Source: Fibrobacter sp. (GTDB taxonomy: Bacteria > Fibrobacterota > Chitinivibrionia > Chitinivibrionales > Chitinispirillaceae). Taken from it: a DNA stretch of 64,000 nucleotides. The DNA is taken from assembly GCA_012523595.1 (NCBI GenBank), contig JAAYIG010000197.1:1-64000 (forward strand), in the 5' to 3' direction. Under the pieces are notes generated by a model that was given only the letters and a program-made list of their open reading frames with translations, had not been told where the DNA came from and ran no database searches. The translations under genes were made by a program, and so were the position numbers. Positions 18,967 to 28,193 of the stretch are shown one piece after another (position 1 is the stretch's first letter; every line of letters begins with the position of its first letter).

Positions 18967-19955
18967 TCACCATGCCTTTCGGGATCGAGATAGAAATGAG
19001 GCTGAAGATAATTGCAGACGTAATCACGAACCGATTCCTCCAGTTCCATGCACTGCGTATTACACCCGGTCGCCTTGAGCTTCGAGAGATCTGCTTCGGT
19101 GAAATACTGGTACTTGTCTTTTAGCTGCTCAGGCATGGGGATATATTCTATTACCGGTTCTTTACCCAGCGCACTGAAAATCGCCTTCGCCAGGTCATTC
19201 CAGGAACGCGCCTTGCCCGTACCTATATTGTATACACCTCCAATATCAGGATTGTCCATAAAAAACAGCGTCATCCTTACAGCATCTTTCACATAGATAA
19301 AATCTCTCACCTGCTCTCCATTACCGTACTCAGGCCTGTACGATTCAAAAAGTGAGATCACTCCCTCATCTCTGGCCCTTGCAAAAGCCTTGTTTACTAC
19401 ACTTCTCATGTCACCCTTGTGATACTCATTAGGGCCGAAAACATTGAAATATTTAATCCCGATGATTTTTTCAAGCCAGCCCTGCCTCAGTGCGAAAAGA
19501 TCAAACATCTGCTTTGAATACCCATACATGTTGAGCGGGCGCAGCTTCGGGATAATTTCCATATCATCAACATATCCCATGCCGCCATCTCCATAGGTTG
19601 CCGCACTTGAGGCATAAATAAAGCGGGTGCCGGGATGCTTTTCCCACCATTTCCCGATCCGTATTGAATACTGGTAATTGTTGCGGATAAGATAGTCTGC
19701 ATCTTTTTCTGTTGTTGATGAACAGGCGCCAAGGTGAAATATCACCTCTATATCCCCGCCGAAAAAACCCTCTTCAAGCTTTTCTATGAAATCTTCTTTG
19801 TCAATATAATCGGCAAAGCGAAGCGGAACCAGATTCCGCCATTTCTCTTCATTTCTGAGCCTGTCAACTACTATTATATCACTTTTCCCTCGTTTGTTGA
19901 GTTGCCAGACAATAGCACTCCCTATGAATCCGGCACCACCTGTTACAACAATCAT
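18963..19955 (-). CDS. hldD: ADP-L-glycero-D-manno-heptose 6-epimerase
   Basis: An NADP-dependent short-chain epimerase making the heptose precursor of the lipopolysaccharide inner core. GGAGFIGSAIVWQLN is the cofactor loop, SSAATYGDG and YGYSKQMFD carry the catalytic Ser/Tyr/Lys, and NVFGPNEYHKGDMRS is typical of HldD. The frame extends to 20012, but ATG 19955 with GGAGGAAAT immediately upstream is clearly the start, giving 330 aa. Oddly, it is the first gene of the operon continuing into fapA and the two-component pair. Confidence 0.93.
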   Translation of the reverse strand: MIVVTGGAGFIGSAIVWQLNKRGKSDIIVVDRLRNEEKWRNLVPLRFADYIDKEDFIEKLEEGFFGGDIEVIFHLGACSSTTEKDADYLIRNNYQYSIRIGKWWEKHPGTRFIYASSAATYGDGGMGYVDDMEIIPKLRPLNMYGYSKQMFDLFALRQGWLEKIIGIKYFNVFGPNEYHKGDMRSVVNKAFARARDEGVISLFESYRPEYGNGEQVRDFIYVKDAVRMTLFFMDNPDIGGVYNIGTGKARSWNDLAKAIFSALGKEPVIEYIPMPEQLKDKYQYFTEADLSKLKATGCNTQCMELEESVRDYVCNYLQPHFYLDPERHGE

Positions 19956-20084
19956 ATTTCCTCCAGATTTTGTCTGTTTTAAAATAGTATCTTTTTGTAC
20001 AGATATTTTCACTTATATTTCGAATTCGGCTGCATCCTGATTTATTTTTCATCCTCAACCATCAGGGCACCAGGAGAAATTAAC

Positions 20085-20825
20085 GTGAACTGCTACCGTT
20101 GTGGATACACAACAGACAGCCCTCCGCCATCTTATGCATGCCCGGCATGCGGTGGAATTCTCTCTGCTCCTGTTACTCAGGGCAGTTGCAATCCGCGATT
20201 TCTCTTCTGGGAATCACCCTCAGCCGCCAACAATCCTCTCAAGGCTCTTGTTGACACATTACAAGAAATTCTGTTCAGGCCTGCAAAATTTTTCCAGACT
20301 GTGAAAAACACCACATCCCCTGTTTTCCCGGCACTGCTCTTCGGACTTGTAACCGGAAGCTTTGGAATCACCATTTCTTTTCTATGGTCTCTGGTCATAC
20401 CCGAAGCTGCTTCAGAATTTCAGTACAGTTCTGCTGACTTGTCTTCTTCCGCACTGATTTCTGCACCCCTGTATATCCTTCTTCAGATCATGCTTCCGGC
20501 AGTTTATGCACAAATAATTATGCTGATTACCCGTTCAGCAGACGCTCCGTTTTACTCGACATTAAAAGCTGCATGTTACAGTGAAAGCGCGGTAATCCTT
20601 AACGCGATTCCGGCTGTCGGCTCGATTCTCTCCCCTGTTGTATGGGTGTATCTCTTTATCACCGGAGTAAGTGCAATTCATTCAAAAAGCTGGACTAAAA
20701 CCTTCCTTATCCTGTCAATTCCTTTAATTCTACTCTTTTTGTTTGCCTTTCTCGTATTGTCAGCTGCACTGGCAGGCAGACTTGCCGCTACAGGGATTGG
20801 AGATTTCCTGCCGGCTTTCCAATAA
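20085..20825 (+). CDS. zinc-ribbon and Yip1-like membrane protein
   Basis: The start is GTG 20085, preceded by CAGGAGAAATTAAC. The N-terminus is a zinc ribbon with two CxxC pairs (CYRCG and CPACGG). About four to five hydrophobic segments follow in the Yip1-domain pattern (lipid-facing bundle with a TSPVFPALLFGLVTGS first helix). The product is 246 aa in the inner membrane. The function of bacterial Yip1-like proteins is unknown. It diverges from hldD and precedes fliN on the same strand. Confidence 0.65.
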   Translation: MNCYRCGYTTDSPPPSYACPACGGILSAPVTQGSCNPRFLFWESPSAANNPLKALVDTLQEILFRPAKFFQTVKNTTSPVFPALLFGLVTGSFGITISFLWSLVIPEAASEFQYSSADLSSSALISAPLYILLQIMLPAVYAQIIMLITRSADAPFYSTLKAACYSESAVILNAIPAVGSILSPVVWVYLFITGVSAIHSKSWTKTFLILSIPLILLFLFAFLVLSAALAGRLAATGIGDFLPAFQ

Positions 20826-20915
20826 AAAACTCTCTTGAAAAGCCCTGAAATGAATTGTAGCATTTAATTGTCAGTCTCTTTCTTCTATGGTTTACAGCTT
20901 AAATAAAAGGCTTCA

Positions 20916-21176
20916 ATGGGAAAAAAAATCAACATGCTTCTGGACGTCAGCATTCCAATTGCGGTCCAGCTCGGTCAAACCAGAATGACAATTCGTGAAC
21001 TACTGAACCTTAAAAAAGGCTCTGTTGTAAAGCTTAACCGGATGGCCGGTGAACCAATCGATATTTTCCTGAGCAAAAAACTGGTCGCCAAAGGAGAAAT
21101 CACCGTTGTCGATGACAAATTGTCGGTACGTGTCGGTCAGCTCTACGGTGAACAGGAAAGATTCAAGCATCTCTGA
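20916..21176 (+). CDS. fliN: flagellar motor switch protein FliN
   Basis: 86 aa consisting of the SpoA (C-ring) domain only: LLDVSIPIAVQLGQTRMTIRELLNL, then GSVVKLNRMAGEPIDIF and a terminal VDDKLSVRVGQL. FliN forms the base of the C ring and binds FliH and CheY-type partners. The long acidic N-terminal extension of many FliN proteins is absent. AAAGG precedes the ATG by 5 bases. It lies outside the main flagellar operon, near the fapA operon; fliM and fliG are not adjacent. Confidence 0.92.
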   Translation: MGKKINMLLDVSIPIAVQLGQTRMTIRELLNLKKGSVVKLNRMAGEPIDIFLSKKLVAKGEITVVDDKLSVRVGQLYGEQERFKHL

Positions 21177-21182
21177 TTGAGC

Positions 21183-22220
21183 TTATAGAACTATCCCCAT
21201 AGTCAATCTGATATAAGACAAGTCAATTTCATCGAATCTGAAGGCATAATCCATATAATATTGCTTGTAGTGGATCCCTGCACCCAATGTCGGTGTTCTT
21301 CCTGAAAATCCGGCACGAAAAGAAACCGTATTCCAGAATTCCGCCTCTATTCCCCCATGATAGGAAGTCCCGTACCTTTTTTCCAGGGCTAATGCTATAG
21401 TCCAGTTCCCCACCAGATCTCCGCTCTTATCCTGATATGCAATGCCGTAATACTGGGAAAGCCTGAATGGCTCTCTGTAATTTCGCATTGAATTGATCCA
21501 TACTATCTCGCCTGGAAGAAAATCTCTGAGTGAAATCCCCAGTATCAGATTTCGGCACACTTCTTTCTTTTTAAGATCATAGTCCAGTCCGATCCTGCCA
21601 AGCAATCCGGCATCCAGATTAGCACCCATTCCAAGCCGTTTTACATTCTCAGGATTCATGCTCTGGAAAAATCCTTTGAAGTTAATACCTGCCGCTATTT
21701 CGAGAGGCAAAGGAACCCCGGTTCCCGGTGTTCGCGGAAGATAAAACGAGAACAGTTTTCCCAGCGACAAAACGACATAGTGCTGGTTGTTGCGGAAAAA
21801 TCCCTGTGGTTGACCATCAGAACGCGCTCCAGGATCCATAATGCGTTCCTGATATGTGCCTTCAAGAGTATCGTAAAAAGGAATCTCACCGCTGAAAAAT
21901 GGCATGTAAATAAGCGAGGCTCCGATATTACCCTGAACAGGAATGTGCCCGGAAAAACAGGCCTGCCTTGAAAGCCCATGATAAAGATCTGCGACCTCTG
22001 CGGAAAACTCATACCTCTGCTGAAGTGAAGAGGCCGCAGGATTCCAAAGGGATGCTGTCGCTCTCAATGGGAGAACCACACCCGCATCGCCCATAGAGGC
22101 AATATCACTTCCCGCCGGAAGATAAGTCATCTCTGCGGTATAGCGGATCTGCTCCTGAGCAGAGGCAAAAAAACAGCAGATGAGTATTGCAATAATGAGC
22201 AATCTAGTGCAATGGGCCAT
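21183..22220 (-). CDS. PorV/PorQ-like outer-membrane beta-barrel protein
   Basis: The signal peptide at residues 1-22 ends at ASAQEQ. The N-terminal motif (LPAGSDIASMGDAGVVLPLRA...LWNPAA) is typical of PorV/PorQ or UPF0164 barrels. Alternating hydrophobic beta-strands continue to the end. Such proteins serve as outer-membrane shuttles or porins in FCB bacteria. It shares one base with the upstream yjbQ (TAATG). A similar gene lies at 42069-43112. The exact function is unknown. Confidence 0.7.
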   Translation of the reverse strand: MAHCTRLLIIAILICCFFASAQEQIRYTAEMTYLPAGSDIASMGDAGVVLPLRATASLWNPAASSLQQRYEFSAEVADLYHGLSRQACFSGHIPVQGNIGASLIYMPFFSGEIPFYDTLEGTYQERIMDPGARSDGQPQGFFRNNQHYVVLSLGKLFSFYLPRTPGTGVPLPLEIAAGINFKGFFQSMNPENVKRLGMGANLDAGLLGRIGLDYDLKKKEVCRNLILGISLRDFLPGEIVWINSMRNYREPFRLSQYYGIAYQDKSGDLVGNWTIALALEKRYGTSYHGGIEAEFWNTVSFRAGFSGRTPTLGAGIHYKQYYMDYAFRFDEIDLSYIRLTMGIVL

Positions 22221-22627
22221 TACTCTCCCATCAAAGTGATCCAGACAGATCTGCTCCTGGGTCCATCAAACTCACAGAAGTATATTGATTGCCAGGTCCC
22301 AAGCAGCAAATCGTTACCTTTTATTGCAACCTGAACACTGAATCCTACCAGCGCGGCTTTTATATGGCTGTCAGAATTTCCCTCACTATGACGGAAACCC
22401 GAATCTCTGGGTATAAGCTGGGAGAGCTTGCTGAAGAAATCGATCCCCACATCAGGATCTGCATTCTCATTGATCGTGACCGCAGCAGTTGTATGTAAAC
22501 TGTTTACCGTGCAGATACCATTGCTAATCCCCGATGATGAGACTACCCTGCGGATTTCTTCTGTAATATCAATCCATTCCGAGCGCTGCCCGGTCCTGAG
22601 CGGAATCTGAATCTGCTTAACAGTCAT
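22220..22627 (-). CDS. YjbQ/UPF0047 family protein
   Basis: 135 aa with the family signature LHTTAAVTINENADPDVG, and conserved His and Asp/Glu residues toward the C-terminus (GTWQSIYFCEFDGPRSR). Members bind metal and can show a weak secondary thiamin-phosphate synthase activity; the physiological role is unsettled. It is cytosolic. It is coupled to the PorV-like gene downstream by a TAATG junction. Confidence 0.88.
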   Translation of the reverse strand: MTVKQIQIPLRTGQRSEWIDITEEIRRVVSSSGISNGICTVNSLHTTAAVTINENADPDVGIDFFSKLSQLIPRDSGFRHSEGNSDSHIKAALVGFSVQVAIKGNDLLLGTWQSIYFCEFDGPRSRSVWITLMGE

Positions 22628-22658
22628 AGAGGAATTTTACACTAAAGGAAGAATATCG

Positions 22659-23591
22659 TCAATCAACGATAACATCTGAGGGCAGAATATAGCTGAAAGG
22701 ATTTACATTCCTCCCGGCCATTCTGACTTCATAATGAAGATGGGGTCCGGTGCTTCTGCCGCTGTTGCCCATATACCCGATCAGTTCTCCCCTCCTGACC
22801 ATCTTTCCCTGGCTGGTAACGAACTGATGAAGGTGAGCGTAAACTGTTTCACTGTTACTCCCCGGATGTTCAATAATAATCACCCTGCCGAAGTATTCTT
22901 TGACACCCGCGAATTTTACAACACCGTTGGCAGTAGCATATACCGGCGTCCATATCTTATTTGCTATGTCAATGCCATCATGGAAGAGATTATGCTTTGA
23001 GATTGGATGAAAGCGATAACCGAATGAAGAAGTGATTCGTCCGTGAGTAGGCCAGATTGAGGGAAGTTGTGACCAGCGGGTACGCTGCAATGAAACCAGG
23101 TTCGAAGTCTGACTCAATGTAGAATCCTGAAGTTCAGCCTTTCTCAGCAAGACGATGATGCTCTCCTTAACCGCTTCAGCCCGCATCAGCACCGGGTCCA
23201 GCATGGTTGCTATCAGCATCTCCTCTCTGCTTGGCCTTCCACCGACTCCAGCCTGACGAACATCATCACTGATTCGATTTAACCCATACTGCAGCCGTAT
23301 CTTATCCTCAAAAGAAACCAGCACATCCAGACGATCAGATTCCTTCAGGATATATCTGTCCAGCGTCTTTACATTCTGAAGCAGTCTGTTGTTTTCACGC
23401 CTGGCTTCATTTACTCCAAACTTTGCAATTGCGTATGATGTGGAAAACCAGACAAGACGAAACAGCCCGAATAATCCAGCCAAAGATAATATTGTAAAAA
23501 CAAGTAGAGCATTTATACCCAGATATGTTTGACGCACCCTGGATAAAGATTTGGGGGTTATTAAAACAAAATGCCACCCCTTCTTTTTCAT
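22659..23591 (-). CDS. membrane-anchored M23 (LytM-type) peptidase
   Basis: One transmembrane segment at residues about 27-50, a coiled-coil linker (about 60-170), then a peptidase M23 domain. The domain carries HDGIDIA (zinc His and Asp), YAHLH and GPHLHYEV, so all metal ligands are present and it should cleave peptidoglycan cross-bridges as an endopeptidase in the periplasm. The N-terminal basic stretch MKKKGWHFVLITP resembles that of other cell-shape M23 proteins. It appears to be a single-gene unit. Confidence 0.9.
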   Translation of the reverse strand: MKKKGWHFVLITPKSLSRVRQTYLGINALLVFTILSLAGLFGLFRLVWFSTSYAIAKFGVNEARRENNRLLQNVKTLDRYILKESDRLDVLVSFEDKIRLQYGLNRISDDVRQAGVGGRPSREEMLIATMLDPVLMRAEAVKESIIVLLRKAELQDSTLSQTSNLVSLQRTRWSQLPSIWPTHGRITSSFGYRFHPISKHNLFHDGIDIANKIWTPVYATANGVVKFAGVKEYFGRVIIIEHPGSNSETVYAHLHQFVTSQGKMVRRGELIGYMGNSGRSTGPHLHYEVRMAGRNVNPFSYILPSDVIVD

Positions 23592-23775
23592 CAGTTCCGG
23601 ATTCTCCCTTCTCTAATAAATTGTAGATTCCGGACTTAAAACATTTCAATTTAATTTACGCGCTATAGCTGTAACAAAAAATTAGTAAAAGATGCCCCTT
23701 CCCTGACAAAAAAACTGTACCTGAATTTTATCCAGGTACAGAGTTTCTCATGAAATACCCCAAAAAATTCTATAC

Positions 23776-25065
23776 TCAGCTTACAACCGGTATGATCAGA
23801 CGAAAATCAGAACCTTTGCCGCTGCTACTCTCGAATTCTATGTAACCGCCATGAGATTTGATACAATCCCGCACACTCGCCAGACCCAGCCCTAATCCTT
23901 TCCCCACCGCCTTGGTGGTGAAAAAAGGTTGAAACAGATGATCCTGGGTTTCTTTGTCCATGCCTATACCGGTGTCGGAGATAGAGAGAATAATGAATTT
24001 CCCGGGGTGAACTTTGGCCTGTTTGGCTTCCTCTTTGTTCAGAATAATATTTCTGGTGGCAAATTTCAGGTCCCCGGTTCCGAAAGGCATAGCATCGCAG
24101 GCATTAGTCACAACATTCAGTATCGCATTCTGCAGGTGATTGGGATTGCCATTTATGATAAAATCAGTTGCGCTAAAATCAGTCGTTACAATTATGCTGC
24201 CCTCAATAGTGGGTTTGACCAATTCGAGTACATTTTCGACAACCTGGTTAAGTGAAAGCTTTATCATTGTATGGTCATCTTTACGGCTGAATTCCATCAG
24301 CCTGTTTGATAACTCGGCAGCATGTTTTGACGCAGAGATAATGGTGTCTATGTAAGCCATCTCTTCTTTTGAAGAGATGAAGTCCTGCCGCATGATTTCA
24401 GCACACCCCAGAATACTGCCCAATTTGTTATTAAGGTCGTGAGCAACTTTGCCCGAAAGCCGCCCAATTGCATCCATTTTCTGAGTCTCAAAGAGCCGCC
24501 GCTGCAACTCCATTCTCTCTTTTTCTGCTTTCTTGTACTTTGTAATATCAAAGATGATTCCCTGGCTGCCTAAAAATGCATTGGAGTGGTTTTTACCATC
24601 GATCATCTTTCGATCATAGGCACCCTCTACTGCAATAATCCCGGTCACATCTCCTACCAGAATCTTTATTCCATGGCGTCCTTTAGTGACAAGACGGACC
24701 TCGAGATTTTTTGTTCTCCGCTCTCCAGTCCTCCGCTCATCGAAGAGCTTGGGAGCCTTTTCAACACCAGTTTTTTTTCCGGCAAATTTAGGCAAAACTA
24801 CCGCACGCGCTACCCTATCATACTCTTCCCGGGACATGATGGTCGAGAAATGCTTCCCAATCAGTTCTTCCGGTTTATAATGCAGTATTTCATCTACTGC
24901 TTTGTTTATGAAAACAAAATGACCATTTACATCGAGTATATAAATAATTGCAGCGGTTATTTCCGTTATCCTGCCAAGCCGTTCGCTAAGGTATTGGTTT
25001 TCATAACGAAGTCTTTCGACCTCTTCTTTAAGTGCAGCGCTGTTTCTCCCTTTGCTCAACATCAA
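23776..25065 (-). CDS. orphan soluble PAS sensor histidine kinase
   Basis: The PAS domain at residues about 30-190 starts with the leucine-rich coiled coil YENQYLSERLGRITEIT. HisKA follows with the acceptor His in KVAHDLNNKLGSILG, then the HATPase domain with SDTGIGMDKETQ and GLGLGLASVRDCI. It is of the hybrid-kinase-like HATPase-4/NtrB class. No membrane segment and no neighbouring response regulator are seen, so its partner lies elsewhere. The start may be either of two adjacent Met codons. Confidence 0.85.
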   Translation of the reverse strand: MMLSKGRNSAALKEEVERLRYENQYLSERLGRITEITAAIIYILDVNGHFVFINKAVDEILHYKPEELIGKHFSTIMSREEYDRVARAVVLPKFAGKKTGVEKAPKLFDERRTGERRTKNLEVRLVTKGRHGIKILVGDVTGIIAVEGAYDRKMIDGKNHSNAFLGSQGIIFDITKYKKAEKERMELQRRLFETQKMDAIGRLSGKVAHDLNNKLGSILGCAEIMRQDFISSKEEMAYIDTIISASKHAAELSNRLMEFSRKDDHTMIKLSLNQVVENVLELVKPTIEGSIIVTTDFSATDFIINGNPNHLQNAILNVVTNACDAMPFGTGDLKFATRNIILNKEEAKQAKVHPGKFIILSISDTGIGMDKETQDHLFQPFFTTKAVGKGLGLGLASVRDCIKSHGGYIEFESSSGKGSDFRLIIPVVS

Positions 25066-25264
25066 TAAATCTCCTCACCGCTTGTCAGGCTTAAAAACAC
25101 TTTCAGAACAGGAATAATTATACCATTGCATATTCTTTTGTTCAATGTCTCTGCAGATTCGGGAAATAATTACAGATAAGTCTGACTGAGGATTTCTGAC
25201 CAACAGGGTAAAGAGTTACTGTATCAGGCTGTTTCCTACAAACAAAAAAAAAGTGGAAAATCTG

Positions 25265-25304
25265 AAGAGAAAAGGAGGAGGCAGAATCCAATCCTGAAGC
25301 CTCC
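25265..25304 (-). terminator. possible terminator downstream of pspC-like gene
   Basis: On the minus strand GGAGGC and GCCTCC (25304-25299 and 25282-25277) form a 6-bp stem with a 16-base loop, followed by the T-rich CTCCTTTTCTC. It lies 20 bases beyond the pspC-like stop. The T-run is interrupted, so confidence is moderate. Confidence 0.5.
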
Positions 25305-25323
25305 CCCGGATAATTCTAAGAGA

Positions 25324-25548
25324 TTATACGCCCTCTTTTATGCTCTCAGGTGATTCAGGGTGCTCCCTTTCCGGAATGAGATACCAGCCAACCAGATATG
25401 TGACTACCCCAGGCCAGACAGCAGTCAGAATCGTGGCAAACACAAAAGCAAGGCGGACAATTGTAACATCCCAGTTGTAGCTGTCTGCAAGACCGGCACA
25501 AATCCCGGCAATTTTCCTGCCTTCTTTAAGTCTATAAAGCTTTTTCAT
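25324..25548 (-). CDS. PspC-domain small membrane protein
   Basis: 74 aa. LYRLKEGRKIAGICAGLADSYNWDVTIVRL is the PspC signature (split here: KIAGICAGLA, DVTIVRLAF), followed by a hydrophobic span at about 35-57. PspC proteins act in envelope stress responses as toxin-buffering or signalling membrane proteins. There is no pspA or pspB nearby. GGAGG precedes the start. Confidence 0.9.
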   Translation of the reverse strand: MKKLYRLKEGRKIAGICAGLADSYNWDVTIVRLAFVFATILTAVWPGVVTYLVGWYLIPEREHPESPESIKEGV

Positions 25549-25603
25549 TATACCTCCTCCTTTACTTGAAAAGCGTAAACCATAATTGATAACAGTCGAG
25601 TGA

Positions 25604-26410
25604 TTAACTATACAGATCCTTCCGCCGATGCTGCCAGAGCGGAAGACGATTTCTGGTCACTTCCAGTAATTCTGGATTAATATCAGCAATTAATAATTCC
25701 TCTCCTGATCCACCTTCCACCAAAATATCCCCCCATGGTGATACTACCATTGAATGGCCATAGGCATTGTATGAAGAGTTGATGTTTTGCCCCTGCGAAA
25801 TAGCTGCCAGAAAAACCTGATTCTCTACAGCCCTGCTGCGCATGGTTATATGCCAGTGAGCAGGCCCGGTAATATTGTTAAAAGCCGCAGGCACCAGGAG
25901 CATTTCCGCCCCCTTCATGGCAGAAAGCCTGGCCATCTCCGGAAAACGGATATCATAGCAAATCAGAATCCCAATGCACCCCAGGCTCGTATTGGCAACT
26001 TCCACTCTGTCTCCAGGAGTAAACACTTCAGATTCCCGGACTTTCAGCCCTCTGAAATCCACATCGAATAGGTGGCATTTACTGTAAGATAAGATTTCCT
26101 CCCCGGAAGGATCTATCAGAAATGATCTGTTATAGATATACTCTCCCTCTCTGCAGGCAATCGATCCTGTACAGAGGAAAATTTCCGCTCTTGACGAAGC
26201 ATCTCTGAGTTGGTCCAGTGTCCCTTCCCATTCATCAGCAGCCTCCCTGAGAGAATGCACTTCAAAGGGGTAATAAAACATCTCAGGCAAAACAGCAAGA
26301 GAAGCCCCCCTCAAAGCAGCTTCTTTTATCATCGATGAAGCGCGGATAATGTTCTCTGATCGATCATACCCGGGGGTCAACTGACAAATCGCTAATTTAA
26401 ACTGTTTCAC
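25604..26410 (-). CDS. nitrilase-superfamily amidase (Nit2/omega-amidase-like)
   Basis: A carbon-nitrogen hydrolase with the full Glu-Lys-Cys triad: Glu in LPEMFYYP, Lys in YSKCHLFDV and Cys in GILICYDIRFPE. The 268 aa length and the FDVDFRGLKVRES loop are close to omega-amidase/Nit2 or deaminated-glutathione amidase members, which repair transamination side products. The substrate cannot be fixed from the sequence. The product is cytoplasmic. It diverges from the ABM monooxygenase gene. Confidence 0.85.
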   Translation of the reverse strand: MKQFKLAICQLTPGYDRSENIIRASSMIKEAALRGASLAVLPEMFYYPFEVHSLREAADEWEGTLDQLRDASSRAEIFLCTGSIACREGEYIYNRSFLIDPSGEEILSYSKCHLFDVDFRGLKVRESEVFTPGDRVEVANTSLGCIGILICYDIRFPEMARLSAMKGAEMLLVPAAFNNITGPAHWHITMRSRAVENQVFLAAISQGQNINSSYNAYGHSMVVSPWGDILVEGGSGEELLIADINPELLEVTRNRLPLWQHRRKDLYS

Positions 26411-26585
26411 AATGCCTGTTCCATTGACACCAGTGTACTCTTATCTGGTAAAAGATAAATATAAGAATAGAAAACCAGTTCTCCTAATTTTCCTTGGGGA
26501 TCAGGGACTTTATTATTTATCTTAATTTTCAGTTCTGTACCATCTCCGGAAACTTTAAATACAAAAATCCCCAAAAGGAGTGTAT

Positions 26586-26876
26586 ATGGTAGTTGCTACG
26601 GTATTTGTACAGGTAAAACCCGAGCACATAAAAGATTTTATCGAAGAGACTATGAAAAATCACCAGGAATCCATTAAAGAACCTGGAAATATGCGCTTTG
26701 ATGTACTCCAGAGTTCTGATGATCCTGCATCATTTCTTCTTTACGAAGCATACGATTCAGAGGACTCCGCTGCAGCGCATAAAAAAACCGCACACTATCT
26801 GGCATGGCGTGATACGGTTGCAGACTGGATGGCTGAACCAAGGAAAGCTGTCAAATATAAAGCAATACATCCCTGA
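26586..26876 (+). CDS. antibiotic biosynthesis monooxygenase (ABM) domain protein
   Basis: 96 aa. The dimeric ferredoxin-like ABM fold is clear from VVATVFVQVKPEHIKDF, EPGNMRFDVLQSSDDPASFLLYEAY and HKKTAHYLAWRD. Such proteins include LsrG-type and quinol monooxygenases that work without cofactors. ATG 26586 is chosen because AGGAG lies 5 bases upstream; an earlier GTG at 26580 overlaps that site. It is followed after 28 bases by an iron alcohol dehydrogenase. Confidence 0.88.
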   Translation: MVVATVFVQVKPEHIKDFIEETMKNHQESIKEPGNMRFDVLQSSDDPASFLLYEAYDSEDSAAAHKKTAHYLAWRDTVADWMAEPRKAVKYKAIHP

Positions 26877-26904
26877 TAAACCCTTTACAATCCGGCAGAA
26901 AACA

Positions 26905-28089
26905 ATGATACTTCCAAACTTCCAGTTCTACCATACACCACAAATTCTTTTCGGGCCTGGACAGAGGTCAAAACTGGGCCCCATTGCCCGTGCATTCGGA
27001 AAAAACGCTCTGGTTATAAGCGGAGCACGATCTCTGAGTGAATCCGGAGAGAAAGAGAAACTCCGGGCTCAGCTTGAAAAATCCGGCATTATGATTACTG
27101 AATATCAGTTCTCAGGAGAACCCTCACCTGAGATAATCGATGATCTGGTTTCAGGAAATCTCAACAGAGAAATTGACGTGGTAATCGCTATCGGTGGTGG
27201 AAGCGTAATTGATGCAGGAAAAGCTGTTTCTGCAATGCTTACCATTGGAGAAAAAGTCATAGATTACCTGGAAGTCGTGGGTACCAAGACGCATCCCGGA
27301 ACCAAGATCCCGTTTATTGCCATCCCTACGACATCCGGAACAGGAAGTGAGGCAAGCGCCAATGCGGTGCTGAGCCGTACAGGTCCTGATGGCTTCAAAC
27401 GATCCCTGCGTCACCCCAATTTCGTTCCTGATCTGGCAATAGTTGATCCGGAACTCACTATCTCCTGCCCACCCCGGATTACCGCAGCATGTGGTCTGGA
27501 TGCTCTGACTCAGCTTCTGGAATCCTATGTGTCTCCTGAGGCATCTCCATTTACAGATGCTCTGGCGGAAAGCGCTCTCCCTCTAATCAGGGATAATCTT
27601 CTTTCAGCCTCTTCAGGAGATGGAGAGAATATTAAAGTGAGATCCGCTCTGGCATATTCATCGATGGTTTCAGGTATCACCCTGGCAAATGCGGGCCTGG
27701 GAGTAATCCATGGACTCGCCTCCGCCATTGGTGGATTCTTCCCTGTTCCCCATGGGGTAATCTGCGGAGCCCTCCTTTACAGTGCTACAAAGAAAAACAT
27801 CGAAAAGCTTCAATCCACCGATCCGGAATCAACTGCACTGAAAAAGTATGCCCGTGCAGGATTTTTCCTCTCAGGTGACACAAAGTCAGATGCAAAAAGT
27901 GGGCTTGATCTGCTGTGCAGAGAACTCAGTGCTCTCACCAGCAGGCTAGAGATACCATTACTTTCCGAATATGGAATCACTACCGCAGATCTGGGCAGAA
28001 TAATCCGGGAAAGCGGCAATAAAAACAATCCCGTAACCCTTGAGGATAAAGAGATCTGTGAAATCCTGATGGAAAGAGTTGCCTCCTGA
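26905..28089 (+). CDS. iron-containing alcohol dehydrogenase
   Basis: 394 aa from the ATG at 26905. The NAD-binding part has AIGGGSVIDAGKAV and PTTSGTGSEASANAV. The metal site includes D in AACGLDAL and His residues in HGLASAIGGFFPVPHG. Fe-ADHs interconvert alcohols and aldehydes; the substrate is unknown. The frame is open much farther upstream into the ABM gene, but that part is another gene's shadow. The ribosome binding site is weak, so translation may be coupled to the ABM gene. Confidence 0.92.
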   Translation: MILPNFQFYHTPQILFGPGQRSKLGPIARAFGKNALVISGARSLSESGEKEKLRAQLEKSGIMITEYQFSGEPSPEIIDDLVSGNLNREIDVVIAIGGGSVIDAGKAVSAMLTIGEKVIDYLEVVGTKTHPGTKIPFIAIPTTSGTGSEASANAVLSRTGPDGFKRSLRHPNFVPDLAIVDPELTISCPPRITAACGLDALTQLLESYVSPEASPFTDALAESALPLIRDNLLSASSGDGENIKVRSALAYSSMVSGITLANAGLGVIHGLASAIGGFFPVPHGVICGALLYSATKKNIEKLQSTDPESTALKKYARAGFFLSGDTKSDAKSGLDLLCRELSALTSRLEIPLLSEYGITTADLGRIIRESGNKNNPVTLEDKEICEILMERVAS

Positions 28090-28193
28090 AATTCTACCGT
28101 ACAATATGTATATTTTCTTGATTTGGCAATTCTTCAACACCCATAACGTACTTTGATTGATCTTTCAATCAATAACCTGGAGATATAAACGTC

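Noticed and set aside
26698-26904. 69-residue N-terminal extension of the iron alcohol dehydrogenase
   Set aside because: It overlaps the ABM gene in another frame and has no family similarity. ATG 26905 gives the normal length.
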